Source of the DNA: Salivita marina
GTDB taxonomy: Bacteria > Pseudomonadota > Gammaproteobacteria > Pseudomonadales > Azotimanducaceae
Assembly (NCBI GenBank): GCA_038144425.1
Contig: JAYQNS010000004.1
Location: forward strand, 1-64,000
DNA length: 64,000 nt
Reading direction: 5' to 3'
Numbering within the stretch: position 1 is the first letter of the stretch; each line of letters opens with the position of its first letter. This document shows positions 11,201-17,907 of this stretch, piece by piece. The notes below the pieces were generated by a model. The model searched no databases. It worked only from the letters and a program-made list of their open reading frames with translations, and was not told the origin of the DNA. Made by a program: the position numbers and the translations under genes.

Positions 11201-11640
11201 GCGCCAGGCCGGGCAATCGTCCACCGTGGGATCTAGGCCAAGGGAAAATTCTTCATCATCTAAAACCGAATCGCCGTCCGTATCCGCCACCAGCGGATTG
11301 GACCCAAAGCTCACTTCCTGGCCGTCGCTCAGGCCGTCCTGATCGGAATCCGCACGAAGGGGGTTGTAACCCTTCGCAACCTCCTCCCCATCAGCCACCC
11401 CATCCCCATCACTATCGGCCCTGTTCGGATCCGTGCCCAGCGCCGACTCCCGCTCAAAGCTCAGCCCATCTCCATCACGGTCCGAGCGAAGCTTCGCTAC
11501 GTGCCAAAGCCAGGCTTTATTTGAAGACAGGAAACGCCAGCCCCCTCAGACGCCAGCGCCTGCGGCGAAAGCAAATATAAGAGCAACCGCGGCCACCGCC
11601 GCAGCCCTCTTTATGCCTCCAGGACTTGAAAACAAGATTT
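4097..11640 (-). CDS. Reconstructed giant secreted multidomain calcium-repeat protein, many frame breaks
   Basis: The fragments between 11.6 and 4.1 kb read on in order in shifting frames as one polypeptide of about 2,500 residues. Order: a hydrophobic signal-like segment (about 11570-11640, containing KRAAAVAAVALIFAF), thrombospondin type 3-like DxDxDG repeats, a CPAWRC loop, a beta-sandwich-like segment, an Ala/Glu-rich helical part, more DxDxDG repeats, a long beta-rich centre, then two ~1,050-bp modules and DPAAS-type repeats to the stop. The start is unclear: a TTG near 11627 is possible, no good ATG is seen, and an in-frame TGA follows the hydrophobic segment. Ca2+ binding follows from the Asp spacing; the role (surface or matrix protein) is inference. 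Whether it is separate from the M4 peptidase upstream depends on the repeat at 11033-13297. Confidence 0.6.
5160..5852 (-). CDS. Giant protein fragment: end of first module and DxDxDG repeats
   Basis: Fragment of the giant protein, read between 5905-6255 and 4097-5257. It has GGRMDLLGRGGENSLYLCSDTPEG, the counterpart of the same stretch in the downstream module, then a run of DGDGDG, DRDNDG and DDDGDG motifs spaced as in thrombospondin type 3 repeats, then CIRYPDGIYYHFAL, which opens the second module. A Cys precedes and follows the calcium repeats. The last ~25 codons are out of frame. Confidence 0.65.
   Translation of the reverse strand: MSLFPSNAIAGGRMDLLGRGGENSLYLCSDTPEGRYDIALVALDGRGGRRDLSLTIEIAKARVYGGFLSWKNADFSLPDGDGDGIPDSLDAFPNDQRFAHDRDNDGIPDRFVEGYTPEIHEEEMLDSDDDGDGLSDEFEASYGTNAFRADSDGDGAEDGWDGAPLDSSVWDPVCADNRCIRYPDGIYYHFALTESFESFAFDHAPGRPVGSLPGRHGWGPLRIWRGVEYC
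5905..6255 (-). CDS. Giant protein fragment: start of first module
   Basis: Begins MVGGSFLFGDPSAPETY and runs to LTIYRPPAWLREPG, matching MVGGRFEFGEG to LRIYRPLEGTG in the second module 1,049 bp away. The two copies share layout and key residues but have diverged clearly, so this duplication is old. Upstream, 6290-6390 holds the matching C..YDDEVIYHLAL element in another frame. Confidence 0.6.
   Translation of the reverse strand: MVGGSFLFGDPSAPETYRTANDDGQFLFQADPSAWADQQTALSSYLSGATELQLFLTPRDGSIMGSSLRGGKLVRLNLTTFNEGCDAACDIEVQNPFLTIYRPPAWLREPGGRSVR
6548..7087 (-). CDS. Giant protein fragment: DPAAS-type calcium repeats
   Basis: Carries one full repeat (DSDGDGVPDIYDAFPDDPAAS, then DRDSDGRPDRWN, then DSTTGLVLDDD, then LFDGSRFDEAVFG) and the end of another (DSTTGLVLDSRVG, FDQTEFDGSVFG). 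With the two copies at 4097-4560 this gives four units of one pattern. The true frame continues past 6548 to about 6390 as further DxDxDG repeats after a break near 6680. Confidence 0.6.
   Translation of the reverse strand: MLDSRVGVGGAPVDSGDQDWSTTTVGVFDQTEFDGSVFGDGAGEIGDSDGDGVPDIYDAFPDDPAASIDRDSDGRPDRWNGGRGSEDSTTGLVLDDDGGEGFDGAPGGGSGVETGLFDGSRFDEAVFGEVEDLPETTETEMGWVTPTMPSRTMSDSRWMMIVMVSRTALIRAFPPTRMM
7153..7482 (-). CDS. Giant protein fragment linking beta-rich centre to calcium repeats
   Basis: Reads LTLSGSADVCADDAGFEVLVELVDADDDGLIDAVDPRPLD, joining the end of the central beta-rich region to the first DPAAS-type repeat. It belongs to the same protein as the fragments on both sides; the frame break is near 7440-7480 upstream and 7190 downstream. 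No separate function can be assigned. Confidence 0.5.
   Translation of the reverse strand: MRWSWRGRSLFANPGLERVLSEGVLTLSGSADVCADDAGFEVLVELVDADDDGLIDAVDPRPLDAANQGVLPQADGETSGGESPGGDADGDGVPTGRMPSRTIPPHPSI
7418..8833 (-). CDS. Giant protein fragment: central beta-rich region
   Basis: About 430 residues of beta-rich extracellular-type sequence with no recognised family. Visible features are NLYWSYGGYLNG, LYIRGGNQEFFV, a Cys pair (ETACAV..QQRCADL) and a Gly/Pro-rich linker near 7650. The first ~30 codons are out of frame: the true sequence enters from 8712-9490 at about 8740 (frame change near RRFDPRKLVSLD). Trp, Tyr and Asn content fits a secreted binding or structural domain; that is inference. 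Confidence 0.6.
   Translation of the reverse strand: MKTCSPCLSSPTSIKTTRLIILMTNAFPSRRFDPRKLVSLDADNIWSRIVRHEGNLYWSYGGYLNGRTLKSESSPLIGTHPLLDQDGARLWAFEDAASDSELRSQDGTFVFKLAESGASMYNWQAQNGTGTDVKYSPFALTKNYVSFKKALAPDATLISINGAPVQNGDTLSVGANSSLYIRGGNQEFFVTPAADEQAFSVALAYQNDSGEVLNYELDLTQAVLDAWRADHSGPRPEGMRIEDWGIPIASPVPDRETACAVSLASGQQRCADLSDFEVLAFDQESYRSNRYYGTPVYPDNRGNAFPGIANVFIQGDQWVFYFKDSTTHQYWQGTADLETFLSQGDEALALSPAVNGAGIRRLLWRRLTQRAPRSVDRRISGGYGGDSGGDPENYYQPPPGAVFPPTEKFPRLPFGARGVVVPQSVRPFVEFRTGNLVLTPAARGSGLFCELEVELEGPLFVRKPGVGTRPF
8712..9490 (-). CDS. Giant protein fragment: start of central beta-rich region
   Basis: From about 9490 the frame reads RARINGAVALRLADQLSQ, then ALYLLTSNHIQRALFGL, then two Cys-containing strands (EPCSIYRVQVSDGEALCLL). 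It continues the calcium-repeat fragment 9422-9856 after a break near 9495 and runs into 7418-8833. An open frame with this start exists only from 9149; the upstream part is in the same frame without a Met. Confidence 0.55.
9422..9856 (-). CDS. Giant protein fragment: thrombospondin type 3-like repeats
   Basis: Dense calcium-binding pattern: DEDQDGIPDVLDADPTD, DSDLDGVADLVDLYPLD, DTDGDGTGDNADLDDDGDG, DTDNDGVPNLVDIDDDNDG. Each Asp-rich loop has the DxDxDG spacing of thrombospondin type 3 repeats. The last ~22 codons are out of frame; the true reading passes into the central beta-rich region near 9495. The upstream partner is 9727-10620. Confidence 0.7.
   Translation of the reverse strand: MGDNSDAYPQDPLRFADAPLLGVDEDQDGIPDVLDADPTDSLVGRDSDLDGVADLVDLYPLDSSEAFDTDGDGTGDNADLDDDGDGIPDVLDSGPLDTDNDGVPNLVDIDDDNDGVLDGRISSPWMTRSRNRCGLGLTVRLRSA
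9727..10620 (-). CDS. Giant protein fragment: Ala/Glu-rich helical region
   Basis: About 220 residues rich in Ala, Glu, Lys and Val with helical character (KALAAAKSKAGKDDARLVDAM, AEAIAEIALRAGANAG), then EVDTDGDGYVGDDDAFP, the first of the next calcium repeats. No family recognised. The first ~20 codons are out of frame with the upstream fragment (break near 10590-10610) and the last ~60 are out of frame after 9900. Confidence 0.6.
   Translation of the reverse strand: MLRGEASAAAEVPGAAGRGADEEGNPPEQLVEKLQAAGAVAEDDPDAETTLWAATEGVPKALAAAKSKAGKDDARLVDAMIESMATLTEQRVASGGAEAAANTLKSEAVQDSVADVITDAMAVWLEVDPEDEEEAEAIAEIALRAGANAGKVVAGLSDDALASSSGKELAKASVKRSAVPQDVAATKTALKSGQSTKDLTPEIEDSSEVEEIFTTVVADDPTLMAEVDTDGDGYVGDDDAFPSIRTSTRTPMATGWGITAMPTRRIRSVLRMRPCSELMKIRTASLMCWTRTQRIAS
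10568..11398 (-). CDS. Giant protein fragment: calcium repeats, CPAWRC loop and beta-sandwich-like domain
   Basis: N-terminal part of the giant protein. Three DxDxDG repeats (DSDQDGLSDGQEV, DTDGDSVLDDEE) lead to DDCPAWRCRGLPKWLLAVAS, then a segment (AGASVSATDANGQAIAVSATT, NGTYTLELP, FPVVLWVRAQDG) that looks like a carboxypeptidase-regulatory or CnaB-type fold, then helical sequence. Its first ~360 bp lie inside the 482-bp repeat shared with the M4 peptidase gene. The frame extends upstream through 11505 as AWLWHVAKLRSDRDGDG. Confidence 0.65.
   Translation of the reverse strand: MADGEEVAKGYNPLRADSDQDGLSDGQEVSFGSNPLVADTDGDSVLDDEEFSLGLDPTVDDCPAWRCRGLPKWLLAVASQRSTEVSGAAAVGAALAGASVSATDANGQAIAVSATTASNGTYTLELPKDVTFPVVLWVRAQDGTQIRTIIGDAPAKAGTTITAHVTPITEAASSTLMDDPDAPPLSEVKGSDFKATGQAIVTGLFGGSVDFEAFSEDPSFTPAAEGATAPPSVTDTMLDTVAKAASQSGSGLADFVKTQSAAGRSFCSSRSSRCSW
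11033..11514. repeat. Direct repeat copy 1 (482 bp, calcium-repeat cassette)
   Basis: Nearly identical to 12822-13297. It encodes, on the minus strand, the WLWHVAKLRSDRDGDG loop, calcium repeats, CPAWRC loop and the start of the beta-sandwich-like domain. Differences seen: a few substitutions, one 3-base gap near the left end, and run-length changes (ggg/gg near 11243; ggggg/gggg near 11358). This copy keeps the open frame where copy 2 breaks. Confidence 0.9.
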
Positions 11641-11678
11641 AGATTCCGTGGCTCATTTGTCTACGCCCCTTGAGGGTG

Positions 11679-12589
11679 TCAGTCGGTTCCTGTGGTGGTG
11701 GCGGTCGTTCCCGTTGAGCTGGAACCCTCCCCCATTTGCCCCTGCGTGCTGAAGGCGTAATCGCAGAGGATGGGATCTCCAATCCCGTTATACTGGTGGC
11801 CGCAGCGAACTACGCTTCCGTCTGTTCCATAGGTTAGGTCTAGCTGAATCGAGGCTTTGAAAGAATTGGGTAGCAGTAAGTCCACACCGTTTATGTTGAA
11901 GGACTGCTTATCCAAATATTTTCCATATTGTTCCGAAAAAGAATGCACCTTTAAAATGACCGCGGACGAAGGGTGATTTGCGAGTCTCCCTCAGCCACAG
12001 TTCCTGTGCTAACACGGTTGTGGCCTCGGGCGACCACCCTCCAAGTATCCGTATCATTCGGATCGCAAAGTTCCCCAGCCAAGATGCCGCCAGTGAGCTT
12101 CTGGCACACAAGCGACTCATTAGCCGAGTAAGTCGTTACGGTCGCAAAGGGTTGGCGTACTAGCGACCCATCGCTGTTGACCGGATAAGTACTCGCCGGC
12201 TCGCCTGCCTTAAAAAAGGCAGTCTGCCCGCAAGATTCCCCGAAGGTTTGGATGTTACAGTCCCCCAAGCAAACGCCTGGAATAAAATGAATCTGCCCGA
12301 CGGCTCTAATAGGAATCTGGTTTTCGTTTGGGCAAGAGACCCCAAGGAGGCTCTGGTCCGGCGGCAAGATCGCGGTCAGTTTCCCCTGAACCCAACCAAA
12401 GCAAACTGGGCGCCCCCTGCGACTGCGCCTCGACCCTGAGTTGCCCGAAGCAAGATCATAAATCTCTTGAAAGTTGGCGTTTATTTCGTCAGCCCTAATG
12501 ACTTCTCCTGGCTGAAAAGTTTTGGGCTGAGCAAAAGCAGGCGCGGCCGCGAAAAACATCAGCCCGGCTAAAAGTGTTTTAACTCTCAT
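11679..12589 (-). CDS. Secreted protein with EIN-x-NF motif, one frame break
   Basis: Third member of the set with the genes at 1937 and 2920. ATG 12587-12589 (MRVKTLLAGLMFFAAAPAFAQ) has GGAG upstream and a clear signal peptide cut after AFA; then TFQPGEVIRADEINANF. The rest has eight or more Cys, unlike the other two members, and a Ser/Thr/Gly-rich tail. The frame breaks near 11950, after SQITLRPRSF; the tail continues as 11679-11948 (NGVDLLLPNSFKASIQLDL). It lies just upstream of the giant gene and in the same direction. Function unknown. Confidence 0.65.
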
Positions 12590-12609
12590 GGCGTGCTCCA
12601 TAAAAATCG

Positions 12610-12813
12610 TTAGTGACAACATGCTACCGGCAAGGATTGATTACAAGAGCGTCGTCCAAATCCTAAAGTGGAATTAACGATCAACCCTAACTGGCTCATG
12701 TCTACAGTACTCCATCCCTCACAGCTTATATTTCCGTCATTAGTACTGGTGCCCACCCCAGACGCATCTAGCGCTCGAAGCGTCGCGGAAGGGACGAAGC
12801 TTGGAAAAGCCAT
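12610..12813 (-). pseudogene. C-terminal remnant of a Cys-rich secreted protein
   Basis: Reads DASGVGTSTNDGNISCEGW, then STLGFGRRSCNQSLPVACC before the stop, a Cys-rich ending that resembles extracellular lectin-like or adhesin domain ends (family not certain). Nothing upstream encodes the rest of it: at 12822 the sequence switches directly into the 476-bp repeat belonging to the M4 peptidase tail. This is therefore a junction between two unrelated coding sequences, from rearrangement or misassembly. Confidence 0.45.
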
Positions 12814-12821
12814 GCGAAGAT

Positions 12822-13297
12822 GTAGGTGCCGTTGCTGTAGTCGCCGATACCGCTATCGCCTGACCATTCGCATCCGTCGCCGAGACCGACGCCCCGGCGA
12901 GGGCCGCCCCCACGGCCGCCGCACCGCTCACCTCCGTGCTTCGCTGGCTTGCCACCGCCAAAAGCCACTTCGGTAGCCCACGGCAGCGCCAGGCCGGGCA
13001 ATCGTCCACCGTGGGATCTAGGCCAAGGAAAATTCTTCATCATCTAAAACCGAATCGCCGTCCGTATCCGCCACCAGCGGATTGGACCCAAAGCTCACTT
13101 CCTGGCCGTCGCTCAGGCCGTCCTGATCGGAATCCGCACGAAGGGGTTGTAACCCTTCGCAACCTCATCCCCATCAGCCACCCCATCCCCATCACTATCG
13201 GCCCTGTTCGGATCCGTGCCCAGCGCCGACTCCCGCTCAAAGCTCAGCCCATCTCCATCACGGTCCGAGCGAAGCTTCGCTACGTGCCAGAGCCAGG
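12822..13297. repeat. Direct repeat copy 2 (476 bp, calcium-repeat cassette)
   Basis: Second copy of 11033-11514, in the same orientation 1.8 kb away. On its right it continues into the M4 peptidase gene; on its left it stops abruptly at 12822 against an unrelated gene end. It has shorter G runs than copy 1 near 13024 and 13142, exactly where its frame breaks. Confidence 0.9.
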
Positions 13298-16200
13298 AGC
13301 GGCTCGTGGTGCAATACCAACTGGGGCACACCCCATCCAAAGGATCGAGGCCCAGTTCGATTTCCTCCCTGGGTCGGGGATCGAATCTCCATCTGAATCG
13401 GCTGCCAGGGGGTTAAGTCCCGCCGCAATTTCTTCGGCATCAGACAGCCCATCTCCGTCGTCATCGCTATCGGCATTATTTCCAATGCCATCGCGATCCG
13501 TGTCGAGCTGTTCGCTGGGATCGGTGGGGAAAGCGTCGCGACTATCGGGCGCGCCATCGTTATCGTCGTCGTTGTCCTGGAATTCGGGATGCCGTCTCCG
13601 TCGCTATCCCGATCCACCAGCGCTGACACCACCACGGCGGTGGCGCCCGCGTCCGCGGAACTTTGAATTTCAAGCCTGCCCTCGTAAGCGCCGAAGGGAA
13701 GGTCTGTCGTATCTAGGGTGATTGAAAAATCGATAAGGTCGCCGGGCAAAAACTCGGCCGTTCTTTAGGTCTGTGGTTAAGCCCGATGGCGTCACCGCCG
13801 CAGAGACTTCAAAATCCCTGATTGCCCGCGTTGCCCAGGGACAATTCAGCGGTCTTCGCGTGCCCCTCGGATCACCGCGCCCAGTTGCACCCCGTTTCCG
13901 AAAGCACTGCCTCCGAGAAAATGGATTGATAGGCAGCCCGGTGAACGCTCCCAAGAATGTGTTGGAAAAATCCCAGCCCCTGATCGTTAGTAAAGGCCTC
14001 GCAGCCAAAGGTGCAATCGTCTTGAAGCCCAAAGGCGGAATCCAAGCGATTAAGCGCGGTCTCGGAAAGATTCGACCAAAGCACCGCCGCATCCTCGGGA
14101 AAGAAACTTGGGCGGCCGAAGGTCAAAAAATCGTTCTTTGACGCAGAAATTTCTAGCTCCAAGCTGTTCACAACTTGAAGCTCCCCGGTGTAGTAGTCGA
14201 AGAGCAGGTTTGCCCCGAGGATGTCCTTGAAGGTAGCTCCTTCGTAGTCGAGGTAATCGAAGACAATCCGCTCGCCGCCAACGGTGGAAAACTTGGGGAA
14301 GCCCACGTCAACGGTGGCCGGCTGACCGGGAAAGAGGTAGTCAAAGCCTAAATTGATATCAAAGGTTCCGATGGACCAAACAAAGTCACAACCTTCCGGT
14401 TGGGCATCGTTAGGTCGGCAGACCTTGTAATCAAAAGCGATCTTGTCTCCATCGGCGCTAAAACTAAGGGAATCTACCTGGCGTACATCCTCTCCAGCGC
14501 CATCCGTCGAATAGCTTCTTCCTTCGACCTGTACCGGAGTTAGGGCCTGCGTTCTGAAGTCATAAAGGAATATGGTCGCGCTCTCTTCCAAAACGAAGGC
14601 GAAGCGCGAGAAATCTCGGGAGACGGAGAAATTCTGAATATCTTGCCCAAGCTCAAAGACGATGTCCTCAAACTCAATGTTGAGGTTTAGCCCAAAACGT
14701 ACCTTTTTGTCGGTCCCCAGGTACCCAATCCACGTGAAGCCCTCGATATCCGTTGAGGCAGAGGGGCTGACGATTTCCGCTGGGATATCGTTGATGGGGC
14801 CCACTACGGTATTTTGAAGCAGAAGCTGGGCTTCCGTCTCTCGAACCCGTTGTTCGATGCTTCCAGAACATTCTTGGGACAGGCAGGCTTTAACGGTAAA
14901 AATATCGAAGACGTCTTGCCGGGCATCGAAAATGACGCCGTCTCGCGGGTAAAGCGCAATCAGAATATCGTCGCCGAGGGCTAATTCGTATTCCGGCGTT
15001 CTTGGAATCGTCGGACCCGTTTCCTCGCCAGGTGCCTCGGGCACCTCTTCTGCCTCCCCAAGTTCGATACCAACGCCCCGCCAAGCCTCAACCACGGCCT
15101 GGGCTGCCGCTGATTCCGTCCCAAAAAGATTCTGTGCCGTAAGGAGCATCTGCACGGCGGCCGCAGCAAAGTCCGACTCCCGCCCAAGAGCGACCATGGT
15201 TTGGTAGGCGATTTGCTCCGCGACGCCCTTTCCTACGCTTTTTCCAAGGCCCTCCGCACTGAGCCCCTCGGCAAGGAGGTAAAAGGCCCGGTTTGGGATT
15301 CCGCTATTGATGTGAACGCCACCGTAGTCCCCCGCCTCATTGTTGGGCAGATTACGAAAATCTCGCATATGCGCTGGCTGGCCGCCGGCTTCCGGCGATG
15401 CAAGGCTGCGGAGGAAGCCCCCGCCCTGAATGATTCCCTCCCCCACAAGCCAGTCGTCACGATCGACCATGGCCCCGAAGACGTCGGCATAGGATTCGTT
15501 CAAGGCCCCGGATTGGTTCTGGTAGCGAAGGCCTGGACCGTACTCAATCACCCCATGGGCCAGCTCGTGGGCCATGACATCTTTTGAGGCTGCAAGATTT
15601 GAAAAAACTGATCACCGGCGCCAAAGGCGATGGTGTCGCTGAAGTAAAAGGCGTTATCCAAGGCGGGGATTTCAACGAAAACGCGATTTGCCCGGCTAGG
15701 CGACCCGGTGCCCTCCAGGCCGTGGACGTCACCGAAGTAACGATAGGTCTCCTCTAAATGACGCAGAGCGGAAACGCCCGAGGGGCTCCAGGGGCCCGCA
15801 AGCTGGCTCGCCGTCTGGGTTGGGCCCGATACAAAAGGAAAGCATCCGTCTCCTTCGCAGAGCGTGCCTAGGGCTACCGATGCTTCCCAGGAACCCGAGG
15901 CGCTGCTGGGGAGCACGGAGCGATCCTCGAAGGAAAAGCCTTCCGAACCCTCCTCAACGGAAAAGCTATAGGGCTCACCGAAAAGATCTGGCCGCGCTCG
16001 TCGTTCTCTGAACGTCGTAATAAAGCGGCTCTAGCTGCGCAAGGGTCCGGGTAAGGGGATCAAAGAAAGCTCGAGTGCGTCGCCCAAGGCCATCGACGTA
16101 TTGCAAAGCAAAGAGGTGCCGAGGCCGGTCCCCAATAAACGCAATCACTTCCTCGAAGGTCGCGAGCTCCGGGCTAAGCCCCTCGAGCTCCGGAAAGGTC

Positions 16201-16912
16201 CGGCCGAGGGCTTCCGCCGCGCCGGGGCCAAGAGAGGTCTCCGTATCGAATTCCTTGGGAATTGATCTGAAAGCCCCGGCAATCGCCTCGATGCCCTCAT
16301 CGCCGACCATCACCGTCAGCTCATTTCCCAGAACAGGGATGGCGCGAAAGGAACGCGAATAAACAAAGGCTCCGGTCGAGCCCTTTGCAGTAGACGGTCC
16401 GCGTAGCAGTGCCAGCGACTCCTGGGGATCTAGACCGACAGCCCCCTCGCTTGCTCCAGGAACTGCCTGGCCCCTCCAGAATCAAACGGTAGAGGGGGGT
16501 CAAAGCGCACCGCCCGAAGCTCGTTCCCTGCTATCAGCGGCGTTGCCGATGACCCATAGGGCGTGGCAATTCGCTGCAAGGCATCCGAAACTGCAAAGTG
16601 CCCTTCCGCTTCCCCCGACGGCTGCTTTCGCCTGAGCCAAAGCGTCCCCAAGGGCCGAAAGCGACGCCTGGATATGTTGCTCGGATAGAGACGCGCTCGC
16701 CGACGTTCCCTTCCCAAGGGCACGCCGGGCTTCTTGGCTGCGCGCCGCCAGCGTCGCTTGTTGGATCGTTCGCGGGGCCCAGCCCCAGAGGTGAGGCGGT
16801 CGGCAGGGTTCTGCGCCTGCCTTTCCCTGTGCTGTAAAGGAAAAGCCAGCAACCCCGTGGAGAGCAGGATGCCTCCAAGAAGACTCGCTTTTTTTCCCAC
16901 GGGTAGCTGCAT
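12822..16912 (-). CDS. Reconstructed secreted M4 (thermolysin-like) metallopeptidase with calcium-repeat tail
   Basis: Fragments from 16912 to 12822 read as one protein. ATG 16910-16912 opens a signal peptide (KKASLLGGILLSTGLLAF); then a propeptide region; a peptidase core with HELAH at 15555-15569, NESYAD with its Glu 20 residues after the second His (thermolysin spacing) and GGVHINSGIPNRAFY carrying the expected catalytic His; a ~450-residue beta-propeller-like stretch; and a calcium-repeat tail with CPSWYC and CPAWRC loops. Zn-dependent secreted endopeptidase activity follows from the family. At least six frame breaks; the 3' end is lost at the repeat junction. It is divergent from the giant gene at 17080. 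Confidence 0.75.
13258..13749 (-). CDS. M4 peptidase tail: Ig-like strand domain and calcium repeats
   Basis: Starts within GDLIDFSITLDTTDLPFG, YEGRLEIQSSADAGA, an Ig-like secretion-associated fold, then DRDSDGDGIPN. After a frame change near 13580 the correct reading is a run of DxDxDG repeats, and after one near 13380 it reaches CPSWYCTTSRSWLW at the edge of the 476-bp repeat. The segment between 13750 and 13872 belongs to the same domain in a third frame. Confidence 0.6.
   Translation of the reverse strand: MPGDLIDFSITLDTTDLPFGAYEGRLEIQSSADAGATAVVVSALVDRDSDGDGIPNSRTTTTITMARPIVATLSPPIPANSSTRIAMALEIMPIAMTTEMGCLMPKKLRRDLTPWQPIQMEIRSPTQGGNRTGPRSFGWGVPQLVLHHEPLLALARSEASLGP
13872..15916 (-). 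CDS. M4 peptidase catalytic core and beta-rich domain
   Basis: Two fragments, 15548-15916 and 13872-15575, joined by a frame change near 15585. The first gives the N-lobe (RYFGDVHGLEG, RVFVEIPALDNAFYF); the second starts at MAHELAHGVIEYGPG and holds all expected Zn ligands and catalytic His. After a PEAPGEETGP linker near 15020 come ~370 residues with repeated strand patterns (FSVSRDFSRFAFVLEE, SLSFSADGDKIAFDY) like Tol/WD-type beta-propeller blades. The fragment ends at a frame change near 13880. Confidence 0.8.
15975..16912 (-). CDS. M4 peptidase signal peptide and propeptide region
   Basis: Signal peptide at 16912, then an Ala/Gln-rich helical part (ASLSEQHIQASLSALGDALAQ) in a second frame, then RIATPYGSSATPLIAGNELRAVRF and, in 15975-16313, LFALQYVDGLGRRTRAFFDPLTR. 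The last motif resembles FTP/PepSY-type propeptides of M4 enzymes, which keep the zymogen inactive. Frame changes near 16620-16640, 16430 and 16310. No convincing ribosome-binding site precedes ATG 16912. Confidence 0.6.
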
Positions 16913-17079
16913 CGTTAAGGTACAACCGTTTTCAAACGCTCGAAGTTTACCGCGATTTCAGTCTGAAGCCGTCACCTTTTTGGCCTAGACAAAAGCTTGG
17001 CAAAACAGTATTTTTCTTATCGATCCTCCTTCCATTTTCTTAACACGCGCTAACATCTAGAAAAAACAGGGCGATTAGT

Positions 17080-17907
17080 ATGTGGGCTCCCCGCCGTGCG
17101 CTAACCCAATGGTCCTTTGCTCTTTTCACCTCGCTACAGGTCGCCGCGGCCTCGGCAGCCTCGATTACGCAGTTGAACACGGTTTCGACCGGTGGGCAGA
17201 TCTCCCCCAGCGTGGTGGCCCTGCCCGACAATCAGTTTGCCCTCGCTTACGCGGACCGCTCCGGGAACGATGGCTTTAAAGGGGGCATCTTCGGCGGCAT
17301 CTACAACGCGCGCCTCGAGCCCGTGCGCACCTGCCAAATCAACACCCTCACCCTCAGCTGGGAGACCAGACCCCAGCTTGCCGCGGCGGCAAATGGCACC
17401 TTTATGGCCATTTGGCGTCTCGATAATGGCTGGGTAGAGGGGCAACGCTTCGATGCCCAGTGCAACAAGCTTGGGGACCAATTCACCGTTGAACCGGGCT
17501 TCGCCGGGGAAGCGGGGATCACCGCCGATGCGGAGGGTAACTTCTGGGTGGTCGGGAGCCACGGCCAGAAGGGCCTTCTCAACAAATACAGCGTCGATGG
17601 GGAGCACCTCATCGACTCCCAGGTGTTCTACGAGGCCGAAAACCCCTCCCGCCCGGTCATCGCCACCTTCTCAAACGGCGCAGCACTCATCGCCTGGGAC
17701 AATGGCGCCGTCGATTCCGCCGCTACGGACATCCTCGGCCGGTTGATTAACGCGGATGGGACCGCGGCCAGCGAGCCTTCTCTCTCAGCGATGAAGGCGC
17801 GGGCATCCAAACAAGAGCCTCTCTTGCCGAGCTCAGCGGAGGCGGCGTCGTTGCCGTTTGGCAATCCCAGGCGCCCGCCGCAGAAGGCACCACCCTGCGC
17901 GGCGTGA
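17080..17907 (+). CDS. Giant repeat protein fragment: signal peptide and repeat 1
   Basis: Holds the signal peptide and about 200 residues of repeat 1. The frame breaks at 17775-17776, where repeat 1 has gagCCttc and repeat 2 has gagCCCttc (18921-18923). Everything after that is out of frame; the true sequence continues in the frame of 17904-19313. Confidence 0.7.
   Translation: MWAPRRALTQWSFALFTSLQVAAASAASITQLNTVSTGGQISPSVVALPDNQFALAYADRSGNDGFKGGIFGGIYNARLEPVRTCQINTLTLSWETRPQLAAAANGTFMAIWRLDNGWVEGQRFDAQCNKLGDQFTVEPGFAGEAGITADAEGNFWVVGSHGQKGLLNKYSVDGEHLIDSQVFYEAENPSRPVIATFSNGAALIAWDNGAVDSAATDILGRLINADGTAASEPSLSAMKARASKQEPLLPSSAEAASLPFGNPRRPPQKAPPCAA

Noticed and set aside
11560..11640. In-frame TGA after the signal-like segment as a selenocysteine codon
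   Set aside because: No selenoprotein family or SECIS-like hairpin recognised, and one-base errors are common here.
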